DNA of 64,000 nt from Heracleum sosnowskyi (Eukaryota > Streptophyta > Magnoliopsida > Apiales > Apiaceae): positions 80,161,910 to 80,225,909 of the forward strand of contig CM061237.1 of assembly GCA_030848705.1 (NCBI GenBank), written 5' to 3'. The notes beneath the pieces were generated by a model. The model searched no databases. It was not told the DNA's origin and saw nothing but the letters and a program-made list of their open reading frames with translations. Made by a program: the position numbers and the translations under genes. This document shows positions 22,262 through 33,871 of the stretch, in pieces. Every line of letters starts with the position of its first letter. Within the stretch, counting starts at the first letter, position 1.

Positions 22262-22274
22262 GGCTTTGATACCA
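22262..22274 (-). other. Element C primer-binding site
   Basis: TGGTATCAAAGCC on the minus strand follows the LTR end by two bases. It differs by one base from the tRNA-Met type site of A, B and H. Confidence 0.85.
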
Positions 22275-22276
22275 GT

Positions 22277-23335
22277 TGTTGGTCCTCGTGTATTGCAGAA
22301 GGGGGGGGGGGGTGAATGTAATACTGATAAAATTCAATCTCAGTTTCAACAACCAAAACTAAGATTTAATGTTATCAATAATATGTATGCATTCACAAAC
22401 AGTATAATTGAGAAGACAGGATTCACAAAATAAATGTTTTATTTATTTTGCAAAGTGTTGCTACAACCTCAAGAGAGAATTCTTGAGCTTCGGTTTTTCT
22501 TCCAGACACTTGCTTGTCTTCGTTACATATCTAGAATGAATTAACAGTAGGTATAAGACTAATCATATCACTATCAGTCACGGGTTTGTGAAGTTGCTGT
22601 CACTGTCAAGTGGCAGCTTCTTACAGATTGTCTTACCCATGTGACTTTCCTAAATTGCTAACATGTCAGATATACATTACAAAGAAAGCAACCTAGATTC
22701 ATTCTATTTCCAGCTTAAGCAATTCAGCAAATAAAGACTTGACCTTGCTCTTGAATTGATTCGCTTTTGTTTTGCAGTGCTTGAAGCTTCTGTCGTAGTC
22801 TTGCAGACTTGGTGCAGCTTAGGGATACTGCAACACGCCTGTTTCTTGAACATTGAAACTGTCACGGGATTTGACTGAGAAAGATACTTAGAACAAGGGT
22901 CTTTCTCGAGACAGTTACTTTTGCCACAAAACTTGCTGTCACAGGAATGTGCTTTTGGTGACAGTAGGAGTTCCCCGCATAGTGTGCTGTCGAGGTTTCC
23001 AAACTTGCTGTCGAGGGCTAAAGTTGCTGTCGCGTAGTCTTCCGCCAATGTTGTTGTCAGAGTGAATATGTTGTCTTGACTTGCAACATTTTGTCTTCTT
23101 GTAATCTTACTGTCGAAGCTTTAGGTCAGTAACCTTTATTCATGTTGTCATCTAATTATGCATCCTTTGAGGCTTGAACACAGCAAGTGAACTCCTTTCA
23201 AATTATACAACTAGAATAACATTACATACTGATTACAAGAACATACTTTGGCTGTGACAGTATGTTCTACTTAATTAAAAATTAAGTACATTCAAAGTTA
23301 AGTTGTTTCTATGTTATCACCCATAAATCCCAACA
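22277..23335 (-). repeat. Element C 5' LTR with CTGTC motif cluster
   Basis: About 1059 bp, TG...CA bounded. On the plus strand the motif TTGCTGTC(A/G) or its complement TGACAGC recurs more than a dozen times at 22570-23260. A 12-base G run lies at 22301-22312, the position equivalent to the C run near the end of the A, B and H LTRs. The partner LTR is off the window. Confidence 0.85.
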
Positions 23336-23905
23336 AAGATATTTTTCTGGGAAAATTTTCGGGAAAAAAATTCTTTAGAAAAAAGTTTTCGAAAAAAATT
23401 CTCGTAAAAAAAATTTTGGAAAAAGTTTTTCGGGAAAAAAATCTAGAGAAAAAAGTTTTCAAAAAAAGTTTCTCGGAAAAAAAATTCTCGAGAAAAAGTT
23501 TTCGAAATTTTTTTCACGAAAACGTTTCTTGAGAAAAAAGTTTTCGGAAAAAATCTCGTGAAAAAGTTTTCGGAAAAAGTTTCTGGGGCCAAATTTTCGG
23601 AAAAAGTTTCTCGGAAAAAAAATTCTCGAGAAAACCTTTTTGTGAAGTATTCTCGAAAAAAAGTTTTCGAAAATATTCTCGTGAAAAAGTTCTCGAAATT
23701 TTTTTTTAAAAAAAATTCCCGTGAAAAAGTTATCGGAAAATTCCCGAAAAAAAGTCTCGGAAAATAATCTCGAAAAAACGTTTTTGAAAAAAAAATCTCG
23801 CAAAAAAGTTTTCGGAAAAATTATCGATAAAAAGTTTCTTGGAAAAATATTTTCAAGAAAAAGTTTTCGAAAAAATTATCCCGAGATTTTTAAAAAAAAA
23901 AGCCT
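23336..23905. repeat. Degenerate low-complexity repeat of TTTTCGGAAAAA / TCTCGAGAAAA type
   Basis: Short units of about 12-18 bp such as AAAGTTTTCGGAAAAA and TCTCGTGAAAAA recur through 570 bp. Both strands show open frames of Lys/Phe/Arg-rich low-complexity peptide; these are a consequence of the repeat and I do not call them genes. Confidence 0.75.
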
Positions 23906-24295
23906 TAATGTGGCTATCGACTAAAATCCAACGAAACACAATAAGGTTAAAATCATGATCGACTACTGGGAACTTAATACAACAACCATATAATAACTGG
24001 GAGTTGTTTTTTTTAAATATATGTATTAATAATCGTCGTGTTTCGCGATTGTATTATATATTTTCTAAACTTCCTATATGTAAATTAACTTTATAATCTG
24101 GAAATAATTTAACAAACAAATAATATAATGATACATATATAAATTGGTCAAAACAATATTTTACAAAATTTGATTGTTGAATGAAAAGATGCGTGTTTAC
24201 ATAATCTAAAAATTTATATATTTTTAAGAAAAGATAAACGAAAAATACGAACAGTCAATTTTTAACTTTGACAAACATGAGCTGAGTTTATCACA
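23906..24295. other. AT-rich DNA, nothing recognised
   Basis: No frame, repeat or known element end could be identified. Confidence 0.5.
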
Positions 24296-25566
24296 AAGCT
24301 CCTTCATATTTCTAGTCAGAAATGCAAAAATGGTACACTAGCATTCAACTTTGAGAAAATTCCGCCACCTGAGGTGGCGACCCCTCTTTATTTTATTTTT
24401 TTTGCATTTTCCTATCACATGAGATTTCGTTTTTTTTTCTTATTTATTTTTCTTTTTTCGCGTTTAAACATGCCATATACCCCAGTTTAATATTCAAAAT
24501 AATTATTTTGATACCTTCTTTTTGTTTTTTCTTGTTTCATACACAAATTTAACAACAATGCTTTTATAAAAAAAATTAAGTACAAAACACATATTTTAAA
24601 TGATTTTTTTATTCTTTTTTACTTTGTTTACAAATTTTACCATAATATTTAAGTACAACATTAATTATGACCTTTAGGCTCCTGAAAAAGGTATAAAAAT
24701 ATAAAATTTTATATTAGTTTAACGAAGAGGCAATTTCACATATAAAAAAACATATTTTAAATGATTTTTGTAAAAAAAAATTTGCTTTGTCTGCAAATTA
24801 TTCCCGAAAATGGGAGGAGTATACAAAATTCATATAAGTATAATGAAGAGACAATATCACGGATTAAATCATATTTTAAATGATTTTTTTAATATCCTTT
24901 TTCTTTGTTAACAAATTCTATCATATTATTTAAGTACAAAGAAAAAAACTGAAAAAATAATTTTTTTGTGAATATTGTTTTTAGACACCTTGAAAATGGT
25001 AGAAAAATACAAATTTGTATAATTTTAACGGCAATTATGTTCGCTCTATAATTTTGTTTATAATGGCCTAAAAATCATATCTCTTTAACTTAATTTTTTT
25101 ATTTTTTCTTTTATAATTAAATATTATGGTAGGATTTTTAAGCAAAGCAAAGCAAAATGGTAGATTTAAAAAAAAAAAAATCTGATTACATTTTTAATTT
25201 TGATATTTAAGTTTTAATTTATTTACAAATATATTATTCTAGCATTTTCAAGGGCCTGAAAACCAAATTTCTCTGATTAATATTTTATATAATAATTTTT
25301 TATAAAACTATTGTTGTTAATCTTGGGTATGATACAAGAACAAACAAAAAGAAATGATATCAAAATATATTTTTGATTGTTAAACTAAACTAGGTCAGTT
25401 GTGTTTAAAAGCAAAAATAAATAAAAAGTGGTCGACATTTGAAGTGGCATACTTTTACCTAGGTCGCCATTTCAAGTTGTGTACTATACTTTCCGTAAAA
25501 CTCAATGCAGGTGTACCATTTTTACCATCTTTCTGTTCGAATATACTAGAAATGTGAAGGAGCCTT
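24296..25566. mobile_element. Non-autonomous terminal-inverted-repeat element, about 1.27 kb
   Basis: The left end GCTCCTTCATATTTCTAGT (from about 24298) is matched in inverted form at the right end (to about 25564) with one mismatch. The similarity continues inwards in blocks (AAAATGGTACAC, GCATT, GGCGACC) for roughly 100 bp. The interior is AT-rich, with three degenerate copies of an ATATTTTAAATGATTTTT-containing unit, and has no coding frame. Long inverted repeats suggest a Mutator-like non-autonomous element, but I could not find a clear 9 bp target-site duplication. Confidence 0.55.
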
Positions 25567-26298
25567 CTTACAAATATCATAACTAAAATTCAAATATCAT
25601 TAAATAAGTAGTTAACAAAAGAGAGACAGTGGTCACTGGTCACCCATTTGGGTAAATTTACCCCCACCAAAACCAATTATGTTATACCCAGTTGTTGCTA
25701 CTTGCTACTCGGTGTTGCATCATGTTGTATTGTCTTAATTTGCTGTCTGACCGTTAGAACTAGAAACGAAACATTGAATTACAGCATTTCAGTCTGTAGA
25801 AATATCAAACATTCAGCTGTTTGTAATTGTACTAACTATAAACAGTTGAAAGCCACCAAGATAAAACAGAGGAGAGTCGAAGTGATTAAACAACCTGAAC
25901 ACCTGTCCTTCCTCTGTGTATACCAATTAAGTACATGGTGTGTAAAAAATATATATTGGAAAAAATTTATAGGCTAATCTCTACGTCAGTAGTGATGAGC
26001 ATGATGCAAAGATGTAATTTTATACAATTAGGTTTCGACCAAAAACCAAAGTGTAACCAACATTATGCGGTTTTTAAAATTACAAATCAAAATCAAACTC
26101 GATAATAACGTAGGAGAGTACTCGATAACGCATTCCATGTCACAGGAAGAATATGCAACTGTTTTACCACAATATTAGCTACGCAAAGGATAGGGACTGA
26201 AAAACACAAGTATCTAACAGTTCAACGGACACATTAAGAAACTAAACTTTTAGGCAACAACACAAACAATCCAACATTTGTTTGCAATATAAGCATAA
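25567..26298. other. AT-rich DNA, nothing recognised
   Basis: A 100-codon frame at about 25650-25977 has no recognisable domain and ordinary chance composition. I do not call it a gene. Confidence 0.5.
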
Positions 26299-26555
26299 CT
26301 AACATACAGTATCTCCTTGGCTATTGTCATATGGCTTGAATTCTCTCTTACTCTTCCAGTTAATTTCAGCTACAATCAGACATTGATTGCCACAGGGTAT
26401 CTCTCGAACAGTCTTGGAACTTATCTCATGTTTTGGAACATCAATTTGCTGAAATTCTTTTACTATCTTATCACCGCCCGCACTGCACAAGCGCAAGCCA
26501 AACTGTAGAATGAGCTCAGATCCCAATGGCACACCTACTATGCTTCTGGACAACT
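26299..26555 (-). CDS. Possible terminal exon of an unrecognised gene
   Basis: The minus strand reads about 84 codons ending SKREFKPYDNSQGDTVC and a stop. The composition is balanced (SELILQFGLRLCSAGGDKIV, EIPCGNQCLIVAEI), unlike the surrounding AT-rich DNA, and an acceptor-like TTGTCCAG lies just upstream. I do not recognise the family and see no further exons nearby. It could be a captured gene fragment or chance. Confidence 0.25.
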
Positions 26556-27684
26556 TTCAGGCACAAATTATTAAACCAAAAAACAAATAACGAATTAAAT
26601 TAGTGCAAACAATTATAACATCACTTTTTTATTGTTTCAATCATTCACAAAAAAGCATAATAAGACAATATACTTGTAGAGGACTGATCTGTAATCTCCC
26701 TAAAAATCGTTCAAAACAAAAAGCTGGAAAGTTTTTTTTTTTTGAAAGGAAAATTTATAACTAGAACATCTTATGCGACAAAGTTTTCGCCCGACACAGA
26801 TCATCTTATGCAGATCATCTTATGCGAGAGCATCAGCCCCACCAATTAAACTTCAATTAGCATATTTTACTCGGATCTTGGGGCTAATTTTACTCACATA
26901 AACACTAAAACCCACTCAACTAGAACTTAACAGAGAGTTACAGAAGCATAAACAAATATAGACAACCACTTTCCTCATAGACCTGGACTCCACCCAAACC
27001 AACACAAGAGACCACATAAAACAGCTACAAAATTTAGAGATGGCCACAACAACCTAAGAAGAATCACTTGAGAAAGAGATCACAAAAAAACAAAGCAATC
27101 ATATTAACGCAGGCACGAACAAAACTAGAGACAACAGTATACTTAACCAAACTTAAATCCACCACAGAAGTAGACCAAAAACATTAGCGAGAGACTTGAA
27201 GCAAACCACACTGAATAAGAGTCTCGCCTAAATCCATAAACTCATCCATGAGACATACTCAAATACCTTGCCAGACCATTAACCACTGACCCATAAGAAG
27301 ACACCCCTTAAACCCACAATCTTAACAGCACACCACCCATACAAAGTTTTCTCCCCACACAGACCAAGAGCATCAGCCCCACCAACTAGAACTTGGGGCT
27401 AATTTTACTGGCATAAATACTGAAACCCATTCAACTAGAACTTAACAGAGAATTAGGGAAGTATAAACAAATATAGACAAAGAAGAACATATAATAATGT
27501 ACATGAATAAACCCTAAAAATGTGAAGCAAAAATTAAACGACACGAGGAAGCAACATATATATTTGATATAAACACCGAGAGAGAGCGATGTGAACCTAA
27601 GATAAGATAAATAGTTGAAGCAATAAGAACAAATAAACATCAAATATAGAGACAGAAGAACATATAATACATACATGAAGAAAC
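26556..27684. repeat. AT-rich DNA with a diverged direct duplication
   Basis: Segment 26776-26965 is repeated at about 27340-27480 (shared blocks AAAGTTTTC, AGAGCATCAGCCCCACCAA, CTTGGGGCTAATTTTACT, CAACTAGAACTTAACAGAGA). The left copy carries about 50 bp more. A further short repeat of a GAAGAACATATAATA block lies at 27481-27520 and 27650-27684. No gene is seen. Confidence 0.5.
27680..27684. repeat. Left target-site duplication of element D (GAAAC)
   Basis: GAAAC directly precedes the left LTR and is repeated at 40937-40941. Confidence 0.93.
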
Positions 27685-28610
27685 TGTTGTGAGAGAAATT
27701 TGGTACAACACAATTGAGAGAATCTTGCTGGAATATTCGTAAGAAACGTCCTTGATTATCGGACAGAGCTTACAGGTTCAAAGCTCGAGGCCTGAAGCTC
27801 ACAGTATGAATAGAATAGTTGAAGTATGTTTCTGGGGGCTGGATTGACAAAACCACCGGCCGAAATAAGTAGTGTAAATCCTACACTACCCGTAAATTCG
27901 CCGGAATATGTATCACCGAGGTGCACGTGCCTTATGCTTCTCGAAAGTGAAAATCCGAATCCCTTAGTCAAGTGCCTACATATCCTATTTATAGGAATCA
28001 AGCCCCATGTAGTTCTATTAAGTTTGTACTTCTTAATCCATGCGAATTCGACCTCCCTAAGATCATCCATCTTAGAATTTTAGTCGAATAAGGCAGCTCT
28101 TGCCGAGCTTTCCAGTGTCCTAGTTATTATCCATAACTAAGTCCTATAAATCCTTTCGTAAATAAAGTCTATCCGAAGTGACTATATAAGTTCTATCCCG
28201 ATTCTAATTGCTCTTTCCAGCGTGTTTAACCAAGCCTAGAAGTCCTTTTATAAGTACAATTCCGTGCTCCCGAAGTATGAATAATCGAGTCCTTGTCCAG
28301 CTCTGACTCTGTCTCGGGGAGGTTCGGACTACTCGTCACCTGAGACCAGTGTCGAGGTTCAAACCACCTGAACCTCAATACCTGTTTCCTGACACTCCAT
28401 ACCTTTCACCTGGCTTAGCACCCCGAACCCGTTCATGCATGTTGCCCTTATACCTTAGCGTCCTGGTATCATATTTCAGTAGCCTTCAGCTGTACCTTGA
28501 TACTCTTAACCTACGGCTTAGCACACACAATACTAAACCCATTCATCCTTACTGGACTTTTAACAAGTATGGGCCTTAAATTGAGCCCACATGAGATTTG
28601 GGGCACAACA
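27685..28610 (-). repeat. Element D 3' LTR
   Basis: 926 bp. On the minus strand it begins TGTTGTGCCCCAAATC and ends CTCTCACAACA. It corresponds base for base to 40011-40936 at a constant offset of 12326. Confidence 0.95.
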
Positions 28611-28622
28611 ACTACCCCCCGG
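28611..28622 (-). other. Element D polypurine tract
   Basis: On the minus strand GGGGGGTAGT ends directly at the start of the 3' LTR. Confidence 0.9.
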
Positions 28623-29856
28623 TTCCTTGCAGTATTAAATACAAGAGGAACCAAGAACTATTCTATTTTCGAATCAATCAGCTTCTAACCTTACATCCAG
28701 CTACAGGTACATAGTCGGATACACTTCTCCCCAATAACTCTTTTTGCAATCCTTTATTGTCCGTCCAGTAACCGAACTAATATTCTAATTTAATATAAAT
28801 TTCGGCCCATTTCTACCTTATCCTCTGGACAAGAATTTGAATTCGAATTAACAAACAAACCCTTTGAATTCCTTCTAGAATTCTGATCCATTGCTTAACC
28901 CTTCATGCTTCACAATTTTTTTTTTTTTTTTTTTTTAATCAATCACTGGATGCCACCTGGTGCGGCCGTTCCTATACACGCGTGCATTTAAGTACACGCC
29001 CCTTCACCCCCTCCTTTTCTTTTTCAATACTCACTTCATAGTTCTTACCTCTCTCTCTCTTGCCAAGAAGCTCCGAAGCGGTCCATACCTCCGGCGATTC
29101 TAAGATTTCCAGTGATTCTCTCCCTGCAACACCTCGTAAGGTACCAGTCTGTCTTTATTTTCTACTTTTAACCCCTATTTGCCATTGCATGTAGTCCTTG
29201 TATGTGTTCATCCTGCATATATATATACATACATATGTTCATACATAATCGTATATGCACACACACACACTCATATCATCTGTACAATCAAATTGAAGTC
29301 CAGAATGTGGTGCATTCGCTTTCTCTGTGAACCATAGCCGCACGATGTTACTCTTTGCGTTACCATGTTAATCTCATAGGAATTGTAAAACCCTTATGGC
29401 TGATACCTTTTTCTTTGCCATAAATCACTTACAATTCCACGTCTACCCATCTTTCTCGACGATCCTTGCTTACATGGGTAATTGATGATACATGCCATAT
29501 ATATCTCGAAATATTAACACCGATATGCTATCATGTAGAAGGATTTAATGTTAATAATTAAAACCCTCCTTTGTAGTTTTAGGTTTTAATTTCTTTATAC
29601 TAAGACTTCTCCCGAGGTGAAGACCTCCATGTACCTCTATCTGACCTTTAGGTGCAGAAATATCCATAAAACTGTCAGCCCCCCAAATCTTCGGGATTAT
29701 TCGGGTCACCACCTGTTCGACCCAAATCCCCTGTGATATCTTGTAAAGAACCCTAATGGAAAATCTTTGCAAACCTTGCGGTTTACCTGCCCTCTTGCTT
29801 GCCTGATTGAGAAGGAACCTGTTGGCCGTTAACTCACCCTGCTCCATCGTTTGCAG
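28623..29856 (+). promoter_or_regulatory. Leader region of the antisense gene of element D
   Basis: No coding frame. It contains a 20-base T run (28918-28937), a CT-rich stretch (29046-29062) and AT and CA microsatellites (29218-29272). A donor-like AAGGTACCAG at about 29138 and an acceptor TTTGCAG ending at 29856, directly before the ATG, could bound a 5' UTR intron of about 0.7 kb. The promoter itself was not identified; its role is inference. Confidence 0.4.
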
Positions 29857-32228
29857 ATGTCAGGGAGCTCCAGTACAGCCAGCTCGCAGCAATCGGCTGC
29901 TCAGGAGGTGCAGAACTGTGTTGACCTTCTGGACTCCGATGACTCATTAGCCAAAACCCCGGTGCCTAAACCTCGTGTCGTCAAGCCAGTGAGCACCAGG
30001 ACTCGTTCCAAGATTAAGGGGTTAGCTCGTGACATCGGTATGTCATCAGTTCGAACCAACCTCTTCCCTTTGAACATCAAAGCTTCAAAAACAGAAACCA
30101 TTAACCAGTCATCCTCTGAAAATAATCTGACTCCAGAAACCAAAAATTTGCCACTCTCCGAGTATTATTCCAATGAAGAGGAAGTTTCATCTGCCAATCC
30201 TAGAGCCCCTGACCCTGACTCCGAGGTTGAGGTAGAGACCTCAGTAGATGAGGAAACCCCTTTTGAATCCCAGGGCCCTATTCCAGCTTGTGAGGGTCTC
30301 GATACCTCGATGAATGCCAATAGATTAAAGCTCCTTCTTCAGAAACATCAACCCAACTGTCGCTTGGTGATACCTTCCCCTGGGGAGAGGTGTCACCGTT
30401 TTGACAACTTTGAACCAGACCAACAGATACCTTGTGCCGTTTTTTCAGCTACTTTTTTAGAATGGGTTTGTCCATCCCTCTCCATCCGTTTATTTATGAC
30501 ATTATTACTTACTACAATATTGCCCCGCTCCAGATGACTCCAAATGCCTATCGAATGGCAATGTGTATGTTTATCCTTTATAACAAGCAATTTGCGAAGA
30601 GATTGTCCGCCCGTGAGCTGGGTTTCTTTTACCAGCTTAAACAAACAAGCAAGAATTCTGGCTTCTTTTATCTCTCGGCCTGGGGCATCCATGATGGCCA
30701 GTGCATCAGGGGGAACCGGAAGGGAATGACCGACTGGTTACCTCAATTCCTGTATTGTTATGATTGTCCAGTCTATAGAACTGAATTTAACAGAAGTCCT
30801 AGTAAGTATCTTACATGTAACTCCAGTATTTTTGGCTTTTGAATAATCTAGATGATAAGGCCTAACTCATACTTAAATCCTTGTATAGAGATCCCAAGTA
30901 AAACAGCCCTCAAGGGTCACTCCTTGGAAAGAGCTCAAGAAGCTCTGAAACTGTCAGCAGCACTAGGGGATGGTGCTAGTCTGTTGACAAACCAAAACTT
31001 GATCGAGTGCGGTTTCTTACCAAGCGACAGAACTATGAATTTGCTCTTGATGGAGGACTCTGAAACTGGAGCCTCCAACAGATTAGGTTTCCCGCTAAAT
31101 CTTTACATTTTTCTGTGCATCCTATTGATCCATGCCATGCTCCTGCCATATCTATTTATATTTGATTGTTTATTTGATAACCTTTTGACCTTTCCTGCAG
31201 ATATGGCTTCTGGTGTGCCATCCTTTGTTAACAAATCAATCAGCTATGATGACCTCTTTGGTGATGAAGAGAAGGATCTTGCTCCCATTGCAGCCACCCC
31301 TATTTCTCGTGTGAAATCAACTGCCGCTTCTCAGGATAAGTCCACCACTTCCTCAAAAAGAAAATTGCCAACAACTGCCATTGTTGACTCTGCCAAAGGT
31401 TCAGGTTCTCGTTTCAACAAAAGAGCTAAGCCTTCTACTCCTGGAGCTTCCAGTGAAGGTGTGAACCCCTTGATTCATAAGTTTTCTACTATAACTGGCA
31501 ACCAAATTCCGGAAGAAGCCATCGCAGAGTGGGACAAGATGAGCCTGTCTGATGCTGCCAAGGCCACCACCTGGTGCGAAGCTCAAAGCTTCTTTCATAC
31601 CTTGAAACGAGGTGAAGAGATGGTGGCAGCGGCTAGGAACGACCAACGGCTATCTGAAGAGTTGAAGCAACTGAGGGATTCCCTTAAAGAAAGTGAGATT
31701 GAGAGAAAGAAACTAGCTGATGCCAGTAAGAAGCTCAAGGCTTCCGAGGCTAAGCTCTTGAAAGAACGAGACCAGTTGAATATCTCCATAATCAACCTTG
31801 ATGCTGAAAAAGATGCTCTGCAGGCTTCCTACACCAAGAAGGTTGGTGAATTTAAGAAGAAGCTGGATTCCCTCAACACCACCATCGCCTTGGAGAGATC
31901 CACCCGTGAAGCTGCCAAGCGGGAGAAGTTTGAAGCCGGGTACAACCGTGGGGTGACCGATTACATTGAATCTACATATGACCATTTCCCAACGTTGGAC
32001 TGGACTTTGCTCGGTGATGATGCTGTGAAGTTGGTGGAAGATATCAAGAAGAAGGAGGCGGCTGCGATGGGGGACCAAGAGAAGGCTATTCAACCTGAAC
32101 CTGAAGCCGGAGTGCAGGCTGCAACAGACGATTCCAACCCTGAAGCTCGCGGGGAAGACACGGGATTGGTTGATCCAACTCCTGACCAAAATGCTCCAGC
32201 GGTGTCTCCTGACAACCTTGCGCCATGA
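29857..32228 (+). CDS. Antisense accessory gene (aORF) of element D, two introns and one frameshift
   Basis: The ATG at 29857 follows an acceptor-like TTTGCAG. Exon 1 encodes a Ser/Pro/Glu-rich N-terminus and enters a domain (GLSIPLHPFIYDIITYYNIA, PLQMTPNAYRMAMCMFILYN) that resembles the Pfam 'putative gypsy type transposon' family (Transposase_28). The frame shifts by one base at the GGG of 30464-30466. Intron 1 is 30802-30888 (GTAAGT...ATAG) and intron 2 is 31087-31200 (GT...TGCAG); both joints keep frame. Exon 3 (31201-32228) has a Ser/Lys-rich linker, a coiled coil of about 120 residues and an acidic tail ending SPDNLAP. Antisense frames of this kind are known in Tat elements; their function is unknown. 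The frameshift probably inactivates this copy. Confidence 0.75.
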
Positions 32229-33871
32229 CTACCATTTCAACCCATTAGTACCTTTTCTTTTGAGAATATTTCACACCCTTGGAAGGGTTAACATTTATGA
32301 TCTTTTTATAACTTTTCCGGCGTTCGCGTCGTGGTTCCAAACATTTGGATGAGGGTGCGGGTACCTCGGAATACCTCGCAGGATGTAACTTTTAACTTTG
32401 GTTTTCATCTTTTTAATTTCACCGTACCTTTACTTTCCATATGCCAAAAATCCATGCTTAGACTCGCCATGTTATTATCATTATTTTTTGGATGATCTCC
32501 AGGTCACCATGTTGAGCTAATATGCGGGTAGCTGTAGCCTTTTGTGAATTGCCAGCTGCATAAGACCGACCTGTCCTGCATCGTTAGATAACCAGTATCC
32601 CCGTACTGATAGATAATTACGTGCCAATCCAGGAACATTCGTAATATGTACCACACAGGTAACTAATAAGATCTATACCACAAGGTCAAGTTTTATAGGA
32701 AGTTCACCAACACGCATATTTGCGTTATTGCAGCCATAAACCTGAAGCTCTCCCGAGCTTTTTCTACCCCTTGACTAGGGATATAAACCGTAGGTGATAA
32801 AAGTCATTCACCCCATGATTATTCCAATAATCCGATGTATAAATAATCCATTCTTGCACCTAATTTCCTTAAGCACATAAGTTATTTTTCATAGATTAGA
32901 TCATCCACAAGCCATTTTATCCACTGCATTCGAGAAAACCCGATCATGCATATATGTCCTTGCCTAGGGCAATGTGCCATTAAATTCCACGTACTTCACA
33001 ATCCTGTATGAAGCTTAATCCGCGCCACAGCTTCAGGGATCATTAGCCTTGAACCTCTCCACTGTGGTGTTAACCCGTCCAGTGCTCCAGCTTGCATTCG
33101 TGCAAGGAAGCTTGAACCAGAGTATGGTCCATGAGTGGTTTCCACACTTTACCATGATACTCATGCCTAGTGTCCCTGGGGCTTATATGAGTTGATACCT
33201 TTGAATATTTATCCATGAATATTAACCTTTACCTCATAATCCATGGGTATTAGCCTTTACCTCATAATCCATGAGTATTAACCTTTTCCTTTGAATTTAA
33301 TCCAAATCATATTAAATCCAATCCAATAATATTAAATAACATTAAATCCAATCCAATAATATTAAATCCAATCCAATAATATTAAATCCAATCCAATAAT
33401 ATTAAATCCAATAATGTTTCGAAATTTAACCATTTGAACCTGTATAGAGTATATCCCACTACCCCCCAGTTCTTTATCATATAATTGTTTATGGTGAAGA
33501 ATTAAGCAGAGGCAATCATACATTCAACCTTAATCCACATGTAATCCTTACAACACGCACATAAAGAGTGATAAAGTATTCAAACAAGAACAGCCATATG
33601 AACCAAAAATAGAGGTTTCATTAATATTGTAAAATTTATCGAAAGACATCCAATAGGTAGGGTGTGCATACACTACCCCCCGAGTGCTCAAAGAACAAAT
33701 GAAAATGTCTCACTATGAACCTAGAACAAAGTGCTTCGAAGCTGAGCCAAACAGCTATGAAGCTGAGGCTCACCACCATGAAGCTATACCTAAGCACGAC
33801 AGTTATAACTAATAAACTGCTTTTATTATTCCTACGCCTGAAAGAGGCCTACAGAAATAGTACCTGATGAT
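32229..33871. repeat. Non-coding region between the two convergent genes of element D
   Basis: The antisense gene and gag-pol converge on this 1.6 kb. It has a 28 bp unit repeated about 2.7 times at 33211-33285 (CCATGAGTATTAACCTTT-like) and a 20 bp unit ATTAAATCCAATCCAATAAT repeated about five times at 33310-33415. No frame is visible. Confidence 0.7.

Larger units (their letters stand above)
20891..23335 (-). mobile_element. Element C: SIRE-like copia element, 5' part only
   Basis: It reads 5' LTR, primer site and gag on the minus strand, then is interrupted by the 5' LTR of element A at 20890. It is a different family from A and B: its LTR begins TGTTGGGATTTATGGG and ends GGACCAACA, while keeping the copia primer site and gag type. 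Confidence 0.88.

Noticed and set aside
23311..23924. Several open frames of Lys/Phe/Arg-rich peptide on both strands
   Set aside because: They arise from the short repeat TTTTCGGAAAAA and occur in opposing frames of the same DNA; no domain, start context or conservation supports a gene.
25648..25977. 109-codon frame with a hydrophobic, Cys-rich N-terminus
   Set aside because: It starts at a non-ATG codon, has no recognisable domain and lies in AT-rich repeat DNA; chance is the simpler explanation.
27756..28579. Frames of 76-104 codons on both strands, repeated at 40082-40905
   Set aside because: They lie within the two LTRs of element D and are identical because the LTRs are identical, not because of coding constraint.
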